38,561 nt of DNA from Clostridiales bacterium (lineage in GTDB: Bacteria > Bacillota > Clostridia > Christensenellales > Borkfalkiaceae), in assembly GCA_015069485.1 (NCBI GenBank), contig SVIM01000017.1:1-38561 (forward strand). Reading direction: 5' to 3'. The notes below the pieces were generated by a model. The model saw only the letters and a list, made by a program, of their open reading frames with translations, made no database searches and had not been told where the DNA came from. Made by a program: the position numbers and the translations under genes. Shown in pieces: positions 16,656-23,941 of the stretch (position 1 is the stretch's first letter; each line of letters begins with the position of its first letter).

Positions 16656-17070
16656 AAAACTTTATATTTGCTTCGCAATACTATGTCAAACTCCGCTTTT
16701 GCTTCGGTCATTTACGCTAAGTAAACTCCCTTGCAAAATGCTCGTTTTCCTCGTCTTGCTCGCAACTCTAAAGCTTTTATTCACTTATCCGTAGTAGGTG
16801 GGTAACGAACACGCAATACATCGTCAAACTCCGCTTTTGCTTCGGTCATTTACGCGTAGTAAACTCCCTTGCAAAATGCTCGCTTTCCTTGTCTTGCTCG
16901 CAACTCTAAAGCTTTTATTCACTTATCCGTAGTAGGTGGGTAACGAACACGCAATACTATGTCAAACTCCGCTTTTGCTTCGGTCATTTACGCGTAGTAA
17001 ACTCCCTTGCAAAATGCTCGCTTTCCTTGTCTTGCTCGCAAATAACATATAGGTAACGAACGCGCAATAC
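16656..17070 (+). repeat. 138-bp tandem repeat block (three copies) behind secA
   Basis: The word GTCAAACTCCGCTTTTGC starts at 16685, 16823 and 16961, an exact 138-bp period. The first two units are nearly identical. The third is truncated in its second half, with an ATAACATATA junction before GGTAACGAACGCGCAATAC. Each unit contains a foldback core: TTTAC and GTAAA around a 5-nt loop, then TTTTGC with GCAAAA. The block begins immediately after the secA stop codon with a segment (CTTTATATTTGCTTCGCAA) that also opens the copy at 18824. The rest, 17071-17153, holds three ACTTCACA words and the prfB ribosome binding site. No coding frame or obvious promoter was identified in this 498-bp gap. Confidence 0.85.
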
Positions 17071-17153
17071 GGCGTTGCCGTTACTTCACAAAAGCAAAAT
17101 TTTTACTTCACACGCAGGTACTGCGTACTTCACAATAAAAAAAAGGACTAACC

Positions 17154-18254
17154 GTGTTTAAAGCAGACGATTACAGATTAAGATTAAAATCTCTTTCCGA
17201 AACGCTTGCAGAAGCGAAATTTGCCTTAGATATCGATAACCTTGGTGGCAAGCTGGATGCTTTGAAGGCAGAACAGGAAAAGCCCGAGGTTTGGCAGGAT
17301 TTAGAAAAATCCAAGCAAATCGGCAGAGAAATATCTTCGTTAGAAAACAAAATATCATCATACGAACAAGGTGCAACGGCGCTTGCAGAAGCGTTCGCCT
17401 TCGTCGATTTAATCGAAGAAGCGGACGACGAGTCGCTTATTCCCGAGCTTGAATCAATGATTAAATCTGCAGAAGAAGATATTGAGCAGATGCGTATAAG
17501 GGCTCTTTTAAAGGGCAAGTATGATGCAAACAACGCCATTTTAAACCTTCACTCGGGCGCAGGTGGCACCGAAGCGTGCGACTGGACCTCTATGCTCTAC
17601 CGTATGTATTTGCGCTATTGCGAAAAATACGGCTTTAAGGTAACGGAAATGGATTCCGAAGCAGGCGACGAAGCAGGCATTAAAAGCGTAAGCTTTAAGG
17701 TGGAAGGCGAAAACGCCTACGGCTTTTTAAAGGCGGAAAAGGGAGTGCACCGCTTGGTGCGCATATCTCCCTTCGACTCCAACAAACGCCGTCACACCTC
17801 GTTTGCTTCGCTTGAAGTTATGCCCGAGGTTGACAACGAAGCGGATGTCGTAATTAAGGACGAGGATATACGAATCGACGTATACCGTTCCTCCGGCGCA
17901 GGCGGACAAAAGGTTAACAAAACCGAAACGGCAATAAGAATAACGCACTTCCCCACGGGCATAGTAGTTACTTGTCAAAACGAAAGAAGCCAGCTTCAAA
18001 ACAAAGAAATGGCTTTCCAATATTTAAGGGCAAAGCTTATCGAAAGGCAAATTGCCGAAAGGGAAGCAGCCGACGCCGAGCTAAAAGGCGAAATCAAAAA
18101 AATAGAGTGGGGTAGCCAAATCCGTTCCTATGTGTTTTGCCCCTACACTCTTGCAAAGGACCACAGAACCGGCTTTGAAAACACTAATATTCAAGCCGTT
18201 ATGGATGGCGATATCCACGGTTTTATTATCGACTATTTAAAAAAGACGGTATAA
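17154..18254 (+). CDS. prfB: Peptide chain release factor 2
   Basis: RF2 releases finished proteins at UGA and UAA stops. The 366-residue protein has the stop-recognition tripeptide S205-P206-F207 and the catalytic GGQ at 250-252 (SSGAGGQKVNKTETAIRITHFPTG). The N-terminal coiled-coil domain is present in one continuous frame: no in-frame TGA occurs near codon 26. The programmed +1 frameshift that regulates prfB in many bacteria is therefore absent, and any autoregulation must work another way. The start is GTG at 17154 with AAGGA 6 nt upstream. It follows secA, but the repeat block between them makes co-transcription uncertain. The gene continues past the frameshift position at full family length. 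Confidence 0.96.
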   Translation: MFKADDYRLRLKSLSETLAEAKFALDIDNLGGKLDALKAEQEKPEVWQDLEKSKQIGREISSLENKISSYEQGATALAEAFAFVDLIEEADDESLIPELESMIKSAEEDIEQMRIRALLKGKYDANNAILNLHSGAGGTEACDWTSMLYRMYLRYCEKYGFKVTEMDSEAGDEAGIKSVSFKVEGENAYGFLKAEKGVHRLVRISPFDSNKRRHTSFASLEVMPEVDNEADVVIKDEDIRIDVYRSSGAGGQKVNKTETAIRITHFPTGIVVTCQNERSQLQNKEMAFQYLRAKLIERQIAEREAADAELKGEIKKIEWGSQIRSYVFCPYTLAKDHRTGFENTNIQAVMDGDIHGFIIDYLKKTV

Positions 18255-18376
18255 TTTTTATATAAAACCGTTAGCTTCGCCAATTAAAATGCCGTCAAAC
18301 GCAATTTTAAAACAAACTATAAATTAAAACTCACAAAATTTGCCTTGGCAATTTTGATTAATAAAGGGGTGTATTT

Positions 18377-18823
18377 ATGTCTAAAAAAGTAGTTTTAGAA
18401 ACAGCAGGCTTCGACTTCACCAATTTAGTTTTAAAGCTTTTCCAAGTTAAAAAAACTTACAGAAAAGAAAAGCAAATTTTATCAGAAATGCTTTTAACCT
18501 CCGGCGTACAGGTAGGCGTTTTGGTTCAAAGATGCTTGCAATCTACTGACTTGCAAGAAAAAACCGACCTTGCAAAACAAAGCCTTGTAGAAGTTGAAAG
18601 GGCGGTTTACGTTGCACAGCTTATGGAATACAATAATATCTATAAGCCCCGTCATATCGCTTCGCTCGTAAAATTTGGCGAAGGCTTAAAGGAAGCTCTT
18701 ACCGATATCTTTAAACAGCTTAAAGATATCGCTACGCCTAAGCATATTCCCGTAGAAGAAATTTGCGACTACGCGCCTGTCGAAGATGAGGATGGGTTTA
18801 ACGACGTTTACGACGGCGAATAA
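18377..18823 (+). CDS. Hypothetical helical protein (possible four-helix bundle)
   Basis: No family was recognised with confidence. The 148-residue protein is predicted to be almost all helix, with blocks near residues 12-45 (FDFTNLVLKLFQVKKTYRKEKQ), 46-60, 62-98 (LQEKTDLAKQSLVEVERAVYVAQLMEYNN) and 103-125. The tail is strongly acidic (CDYAPVEDEDGFNDVYDGE). The spacing faintly recalls the four-helix-bundle proteins related to 23S rRNA intervening-sequence proteins and Avd, but no diagnostic motif supports that. The start has AAGGGG about 8 nt upstream. It sits alone between prfB and tsaD and is followed directly by a copy of the repeat found behind secA. A weak hairpin at about 18337-18358 lies upstream. 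Confidence 0.65.
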   Translation: MSKKVVLETAGFDFTNLVLKLFQVKKTYRKEKQILSEMLLTSGVQVGVLVQRCLQSTDLQEKTDLAKQSLVEVERAVYVAQLMEYNNIYKPRHIASLVKFGEGLKEALTDIFKQLKDIATPKHIPVEEICDYAPVEDEDGFNDVYDGE

Positions 18824-18927
18824 AAAAACTTTATATTTGCTTCGCAATACTTCGTCAAACTCCGCTTTTGCTTCGGTCATTTACGCAAAGTAAACTCCCT
18901 TGCAAAATGCCTCGCTTTCGTTTGACG
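18824..18927 (+). repeat. Fourth copy of the secA-downstream repeat, with complete foldback structure
   Basis: The copy begins directly after the stop codon, as behind secA, with the same 5' segment and GTCAAACTCCGCTTTTGCTT core. Here the ends are complete: CGTCAAAC near 18852 is the reverse complement of GTTTGACG ending at 18927. Nested inside are TTTTGC with GCAAAA and TTTAC with GTAAA, so the transcript could fold into one long imperfect hairpin of about 75 nt. It looks like a small dispersed palindromic (REP/MITE-like) element. Confidence 0.8.
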
Positions 18928-18997
18928 AGTGATAGGTATGCGTTTTAATCAAGCAATAAAGATACTGGGATGCAACGCTCCGTTGCAACTATAAAAC

Positions 18998-20035
18998 ATG
19001 TACGACGTTTCCAACTTTAAAATAAAACCTAACCCCGTAATATTAGGTATCGAATCAAGCTGTGACGAAACGGCTTGTGCCATAATACGGGGCAGAAGGC
19101 TTTTGGCAAATCAAATAATATCCTCTGCGCAAATTCAAGCGAAATTCGGCGGAGTAGTGCCTGAAATTGCATCTCGCGCCCACACCGAAGCCGTGGACGA
19201 AGTAGTTAATAACGCAATTTTAGAAGCAGGCATTACTTTAAAAGATATCGACGCCGTTGCAGTAACTTACGGTGCGGGGCTTTTAGGCGCGCTTCTCGTG
19301 GGCTTATCCTTTGCCAAGGGGTTAGCATATTCCTTAAACGTGCCCTTAATCGCCGTTAATCACATAAGGGGGCATATGGCTTCCGCCTACTTGGACGAGC
19401 CCGATTTAAAGCCGCCTTTTATAACCTTGCTTGCAAGCGGTGGGCATACTGCAATTTTGCACACTAAAAGCCTTACTGAATTTGAAGTTTTAGGCGGAAC
19501 AAGCGACGACGCTTGCGGTGAAGCGTTTGATAAATGCGCCCGTGTTTTGGGGCTTCCCTATCCGGGAGGACCTAACGTACAGCGTATGGCAGAAGGCGGT
19601 AATTGCACTATATCCCTGCCCCAATGCCTTGTTCGTAACCCCGAAAGGTTGCAGTTTTCGTATAGCGGATTAAAAACTGCGGTAATAAATTATTGCCACA
19701 ACAAGGAGCAGAAGGGGGAAGAGATAAACAAGGCTGATTTAGCGGCTTCCTTCCAAAAGGCGGCAATCGACCCTTTAATTAAAAAGACGGTGGAGTGCGC
19801 TAAAAATTTAGGCGTTTATACTGTTACGGCAGGCGGCGGTGTAATTGCAAACGATTATTTGCGTAATCAACTTACTTGCGCTTGCAAAAAGGAAAATATT
19901 AAGCTCGTTTTACCCGAAAAGAAGTATTGCACAGATAACGCTGCTATGATTGCGTCCGAAGGGTTAAATCAATACCTTGAAGGTAATTTTGCTTCCCTTG
20001 ATATCAACGCAAAGGCGGCAATACCCTTAAAGTAA
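18998..20035 (+). CDS. tsaD: tRNA N6-adenosine threonylcarbamoyltransferase
   Basis: TsaD transfers threonylcarbamoyl to A37 of ANN-decoding tRNAs, together with TsaB and TsaE. The 345-residue protein has the ASKHA-type opening ILGIESSCDETACAIIRG, the metal-binding H122 and H126 in NHIRGHM, LLASGGHTAIL, GGTSDDACGEAFDKCARVLGLPYPGGP, and TAGGGVIANDYLR. No clear ribosome binding site precedes the ATG. An 18-codon ORF (18938-18994) ends 3 nt before it and contains a perfect 7-bp hairpin (TGCAACG / CGTTGCA), so translation coupling is conceivable. The first 14 residues extend slightly beyond the usual family start. The tsaB and tsaE genes are not in this window. Confidence 0.95.
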   Translation: MYDVSNFKIKPNPVILGIESSCDETACAIIRGRRLLANQIISSAQIQAKFGGVVPEIASRAHTEAVDEVVNNAILEAGITLKDIDAVAVTYGAGLLGALLVGLSFAKGLAYSLNVPLIAVNHIRGHMASAYLDEPDLKPPFITLLASGGHTAILHTKSLTEFEVLGGTSDDACGEAFDKCARVLGLPYPGGPNVQRMAEGGNCTISLPQCLVRNPERLQFSYSGLKTAVINYCHNKEQKGEEINKADLAASFQKAAIDPLIKKTVECAKNLGVYTVTAGGGVIANDYLRNQLTCACKKENIKLVLPEKKYCTDNAAMIASEGLNQYLEGNFASLDINAKAAIPLK

Positions 20036-20146
20036 AATAAAAATATTTTATTTTAAAAAGCTTTGCGTTAAGGTTTAAATCGCCTTGTTAACGGTAAAAT
20101 TAAAGCTTGTCTTTCTTACAAAATTTAAAATATAAATAAAATTCGC

Positions 20147-20175
20147 TTTACTTTTTTTAAGCGTTTTTATATAAT
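20147..20175 (+). promoter_or_regulatory. Promoter of the ileS T-box leader
   Basis: TTTACT (20147-20152) and TATAAT (20170-20175) are 17 bp apart. The start site near 20182 limits how far Stem I of the leader can extend in the 5' direction. The sequence between the tsaD stop and this promoter (20036-20146) is AT-rich without a strong terminator. Confidence 0.72.
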
Positions 20176-20181
20176 AAAAAT

Positions 20182-20458
20182 ACAAATTTCACGCAGGTAA
20201 AATGCGTGAACATCTCTATCGGCTATAATAAAGGACACGGTTTTAAAACCCCCGTTTTTAAGAGAGCCTTCGGTTGGTGCAAGAAGGTAAACGGCTTTTA
20301 AAATTATCACCTTTTAGCTTGCTACCCTAACGCTTAAAAAAGCAAGTAAGGTGGCACGGGTTCACAATCCGTTACAAATTGTGGCAAATGTCAGTTTGTT
20401 TTGGTGGTATAAAAGCATCTTGTTTTGGTGTCCAAGGCAGGTGCTTTATTTTTTTAAT
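20182..20458 (+). promoter_or_regulatory. T-box riboswitch (tRNA-sensing leader) of ileS
   Basis: Diagnostic elements are in order: AGAGAGCC-TTCGG-TTGGTGC (20261-20280), then the T-box AAGGTGGCACGGG (20348-20360). The latter forms an antiterminator with GTAA and CGG pairing to CCG and TTAC at 20375. An intrinsic terminator follows: AAAGCATCT (20412-20420) with AGGTGCTTT (20439-20447) and a T-run. Uncharged tRNA-Ile should bind and prevent termination. Stem I seems short: CACGCA/TGCGTG is the only clear helix. The specifier is not securely placed; ATC triplets occur at 20212 and 20218. The bulge reads TGGC where tRNAs with A73 would predict TGGT. CACCTT (20308-20313) and CTTGC (20318-20322) can pair with GCAAG (20342-20346) and AAGGTG, hiding the T-box. 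Confidence 0.88.
20412..20455 (+). terminator. T-box regulated terminator ahead of ileS
   Basis: A 9-bp stem with one wobble (20412-20420 and 20439-20447) and an 18-nt loop is followed by A and a run of seven T. It ends 57 nt before the ileS ATG. Confidence 0.8.
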
Positions 20459-20511
20459 AACGCTAAACAGCTGCGCTAATTTTATAAATAATCCTAAAAA
20501 GGAGCAAGTAT

Positions 20512-23500
20512 ATGTATAAGAAGGTAGATACTTCCTTAAACTTTATCGAAAGAGAAAAGGAAATTATAAGCTTTTGGAAGGAAAATAAAATTTTTGAACA
20601 GTCCGTTGAAGTAAACGGCGCTGACGCAAAAGAATTTTCCTTCTACGACGGTCCTCCTACGGCTAACGGCAAGCCTCATATCGGGCATATTTTAACCCGT
20701 GTTATGAAGGACTTAATTCCCAGATACCAAACCATGAAAGGCAAGCACGTTTTAAGAAAGGCTGGCTGGGATACACACGGTCTTCCCGTAGAATTAGAGG
20801 TAGAAAAGGTTTTAGGTATAGACGGCAAGCCTCAAATCGAAGGCTACGGCATAGAACCCTTTATTAAGCAATGCAAGCAGTCCGTTTGGAAGTACCAAGG
20901 CGAATGGGAAAAGATGTCCGACAGAGTTGGTTATTGGGTAGATATGGAAAACCCTTACGTAACCTACGACGATAATTATATCGAATCTGAGTGGTGGGCT
21001 ATTAAAGAAATGCACAAAAAAGGACTTTTATATAAAGGTCATAAAATCGTGCCCTATTGCCCCCGTTGCGGAACGGCGCTCTCCTCTCACGAGGTAGCGC
21101 AAGGCTATAAGTCGGTAAAGGAAAATTCTGCAGTTGCTCGCTTTAAGGTTAAGGGCGCGGAAAACAGATATATCCTTGCGTGGACTACAACCCCTTGGAC
21201 GCTTCCCTCCAACGTTGCTTTATGTATGAACCCCAACGAGCCTTATCTTGAAATTTGCGCAGACGGCACGAATTATATTATGGCGGAAGCGTTGGTTTCT
21301 AAATTCTTTGAAGAATACGATATCGTCGATAAAAAGCTCGGCAAAGAGTGGGAAGGCCTTGAATACGAGCCCTTGTTCGAAGAAACCGCAAAGGAAATCG
21401 TTCGCATTTCCCCTGCATCCGCAGTTGCAAAGGCGCATTTCGTTGTATGCGATAACTACGTAACTATGGGCGACGGCACGGGCGTAGTTCACATTGCTCC
21501 CGCATTTGGTGAAGACGACTATAAGGTTGGCAAACGCTACAATCTTCCCGTAGTGCAAATGATAAACGAACGCGGTTGCTTTGACGAACGCTTCGAACGC
21601 TTAAACGGTTTATTTGCAAAAAAAGCAGATAAAGTCGTTTTAGAAATGCTTGAAAGCACGGGGCTTTTATTTAAAGTAGTACCCTTCGAGCACGACTATC
21701 CCCATTGTTGGCGTTGCGATACACCCCTTTTGTATTACGCAAAATCAAGCTGGTTTATCGAAGTTACCAAGGTAAAAGATAAAATAATCGCTTCTAACCG
21801 TTCGGTTAACTGGATGCCCGAAACTATTAAAGAAGGCAGAATGGGTAACTTCTTAGAAAACGTTATCGACTGGGGCTTATCGCGTGATAGATATTGGGGA
21901 ACACCCTTACCCGTTTGGGTTTGCCCCGACTGTGGCGAAATTGAAGTTATAGGTTCTAAGGCAGAGCTTAAAGAAAAATGCGGTATTCCCGCTGACCAAG
22001 ACATAGAGCTTCACCGTCCTTATTTAGATAATTTAAAATGCAAATGCTCTAAATGCGGCGGTAGTATGTCGCGAACACTCGAGGTTATCGACTGTTGGTT
22101 CGACTCCGGCTCAATGCCCTTTGCTCAATATCACTACCCGTTCGAAAACAAAGAAGTATTCGAAAAAACCTTCCCTGCAGATTTTATTTCAGAAGCAGTT
22201 GACCAAACTCGCGGTTGGTTCTACACGCTTCTCGTAATCAACACTATTTTATTCGATAAAGCGCCCTTTAAAAACTGCATAGTATTAGGGCACGTAAACG
22301 ATAAAAACGGTATAAAAATGTCCAAGCATAAGGGCAACGTAGTTGACCCTTGGAGCGTTTTAGATAAGCAGGGCGCAGATGCCGTTCGTTGGTATTTTTA
22401 CACCTCGTCCGCACCTTGGCTTCCTTCACGCTTCTACGAAGAAGCCGTTTCCGAAGCGCAAAGAAAGTATATGGGAACCTTGTGGAACACTTATGCCTTC
22501 TTCGTTTTATACGCTGAAATCGATAAATACGATCCATCAAAATATAACCTTGCAAACTGTAAGCTATCATTAATGGATAAGTGGATTTTATCTAAGTTAA
22601 ATTCGCTTGTAAAATTAGTTGATAACGGCCTTGCAAATTACGAAATTACCGAAAGTTCACGCGCTTTGCAGGACTTTGTTGACGTATTGTCAAACTGGTA
22701 CGTTCGCCGTGGCAGAGAGCGTTATTGGGGTAGCGAAATGACGGAAGATAAAGCCGCCGCATACACCACGCTTTACACCGTTTTAGTAACCTTGGCAAAG
22801 CTTACCGCGCCCTATACGCCCTTCGTTGCAGAAATGATGTATCAAAACCTCGTTCCCGCTTTCTTCCCCGAAGAGGCTAAATCCGTTCATCTTTGCTCCT
22901 TCCCCGTAGCGGACGAAGCTTATATTAACAAGGATTTAGAAAAGGGTATGGACGGTGTTTTAGATATCGTAGTAATAGGTCGTGCTGCCCGCAACGCAGG
23001 CAACCTTAAAAACCGCCAGCCCCTTGCAGAAATGGTAGTCGTTTCCGAAAGAGATATAACCCTTTCCGAAGAAGAAAAAGCTATCGTTTTGGAAGAATTA
23101 AACGTAAAAGCCTTAAAAAAGGCAGACGACGCAAGCAAGTATATAAGCTATAAATTAAAGCCCCAGCTTAAAACCTTAGGCCCTAAATACGGCAAAAAGC
23201 TTGGCGTAATTTCCGCTTTCCTTGCAAAATGTAACGCAGGCGAAGTGGTAGAAGCAGTTAAGGGCGGTGGCTCTTACGAAATCGCAGGCGAGGGCATTAC
23301 CCTTATGCACGAGGATTTACAAATCTTTACCGAAAGTGCAAACGGCTTCGTTGCTTCTGCCGATAAGGGCATAACCGTTGCGTTAAATACGGTTTTAACG
23401 GACGAGCTTATCGAAGAAGGTATCGAGCGTGAAATCGTTTCTAAAATTCAAAATATGCGTAAGGAAGCAGGCTTTGAAGTAACCGATAGAATTTTAGTTT

Positions 23501-23661
23501 ACTTTAAAGGTGAAGGCAAGGTAGCCTCCGTTCTTAAAAAAGCAAGCTTCGCGTCTGACGTTTTAGCCGAAAAGGTTGAAGAGGGCGAAGCGGAAGGATT
23601 TACCAAGGCGCAAAACATTAACGGCGAAAAGGTAAATCTTACTTTAGTAAAATTAGCGTAA
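20512..23661 (+). CDS. ileS: Isoleucyl-tRNA synthetase, type-II-like
   Basis: This enzyme charges tRNA-Ile. The 1049-residue protein has HIGH at residues 56-59 (PPTANGKPHIGHIL) and KMSKH at about 602-606. The editing-domain region follows ILAWTTTPWTLPSN. The sequence FYDGPPTANG, AGWDTHGLPVELEVEKVLGI and the CPRCGTALSSHEVAQGYK block match the eukaryote-like type II IleRS found in some bacteria, which is less sensitive to mupirocin; the length also suits that type. AAAAGGAG precedes the ATG. Expression should rise when charged tRNA-Ile is scarce, through the T-box. A perfect palindrome lies 36 nt past the stop and can end the transcript. Confidence 0.96.
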   Translation: MYKKVDTSLNFIEREKEIISFWKENKIFEQSVEVNGADAKEFSFYDGPPTANGKPHIGHILTRVMKDLIPRYQTMKGKHVLRKAGWDTHGLPVELEVEKVLGIDGKPQIEGYGIEPFIKQCKQSVWKYQGEWEKMSDRVGYWVDMENPYVTYDDNYIESEWWAIKEMHKKGLLYKGHKIVPYCPRCGTALSSHEVAQGYKSVKENSAVARFKVKGAENRYILAWTTTPWTLPSNVALCMNPNEPYLEICADGTNYIMAEALVSKFFEEYDIVDKKLGKEWEGLEYEPLFEETAKEIVRISPASAVAKAHFVVCDNYVTMGDGTGVVHIAPAFGEDDYKVGKRYNLPVVQMINERGCFDERFERLNGLFAKKADKVVLEMLESTGLLFKVVPFEHDYPHCWRCDTPLLYYAKSSWFIEVTKVKDKIIASNRSVNWMPETIKEGRMGNFLENVIDWGLSRDRYWGTPLPVWVCPDCGEIEVIGSKAELKEKCGIPADQDIELHRPYLDNLKCKCSKCGGSMSRTLEVIDCWFDSGSMPFAQYHYPFENKEVFEKTFPADFISEAVDQTRGWFYTLLVINTILFDKAPFKNCIVLGHVNDKNGIKMSKHKGNVVDPWSVLDKQGADAVRWYFYTSSAPWLPSRFYEEAVSEAQRKYMGTLWNTYAFFVLYAEIDKYDPSKYNLANCKLSLMDKWILSKLNSLVKLVDNGLANYEITESSRALQDFVDVLSNWYVRRGRERYWGSEMTEDKAAAYTTLYTVLVTLAKLTAPYTPFVAEMMYQNLVPAFFPEEAKSVHLCSFPVADEAYINKDLEKGMDGVLDIVVIGRAARNAGNLKNRQPLAEMVVVSERDITLSEEEKAIVLEELNVKALKKADDASKYISYKLKPQLKTLGPKYGKKLGVISAFLAKCNAGEVVEAVKGGGSYEIAGEGITLMHEDLQIFTESANGFVASADKGITVALNTVLTDELIEEGIEREIVSKIQNMRKEAGFEVTDRILVYFKGEGKVASVLKKASFASDVLAEKVEEGEAEGFTKAQNINGEKVNLTLVKLA

Positions 23662-23696
23662 TTAATTACGGTTAGTCTATTAATGTAATAAAACGA

Positions 23697-23732
23697 TAAA
23701 AACAGTCATAGTTTAAACTATGACTGTTTTTA
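23697..23732. terminator. Perfect 36-bp palindrome: ileS terminator containing the feoA start codon
   Basis: Each 18-base arm is the exact complement of the other. The left end is A-rich and the right end T-rich, so it works as an intrinsic terminator in both directions. The ATG of feoA (23720-23722) lies in the right arm. No ribosome binding site is visible upstream of that ATG. A DNA-level role as a metal-regulator operator is an alternative. Confidence 0.8.
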
Positions 23733-23941
23733 ATTTAAAGGTAAATCAAACGGCAAAAATAGTTGGAGTTTTTGCAAGCGGAGCAACGCTAAAAAGACTA
23801 AATAGTTTGGGCATAGTACGGGGGCAATTAATAAAGGTGTTGGCATTTTCCTTCTTTTCGGGCAGCGTTTTAATAGCCTGCGACGAGGTAAGGGTGTCAA
23901 TTAGAAAAAGCCTTGCCGAAAAAATAGAGGTTACACTATGA
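23720..23941 (+). CDS. feoA: FeoA-type iron transport accessory protein
   Basis: The 73-residue protein has the SH3-like FeoA layout: LKVNQTAKIVGV, a central ASGATLKRLNSLGIVRGQLIKVL, and the final strand VLIACDEVRVSIRKSLAEKIEV. FeoA partners FeoB in ferrous iron uptake. The start at 23720 fits the family (MTVFNLKVNQTAKI), but this codon is inside a perfect palindrome and has no visible Shine-Dalgarno sequence. Either translation is restrained by the RNA fold or the true start is elsewhere; no better in-frame start was seen. The stop overlaps the feoB start by ATGA, indicating translational coupling. It follows ileS closely but should be insulated from it by the terminator. Confidence 0.85.
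   Translation: MTVFNLKVNQTAKIVGVFASGATLKRLNSLGIVRGQLIKVLAFSFFSGSVLIACDEVRVSIRKSLAEKIEVTL

Noticed and set aside
16579..16794. 71-codon frame over the secA end and the repeat block
   Set aside because: Out of frame with secA, and its second half is repeat sequence without a ribosome binding site.
20356..20370. T-arm-like GGGTTCACAATCC word suggesting a tRNA gene
   Set aside because: No anticodon or acceptor arms fit around it, and it forms the antiterminator hairpin of the T-box.
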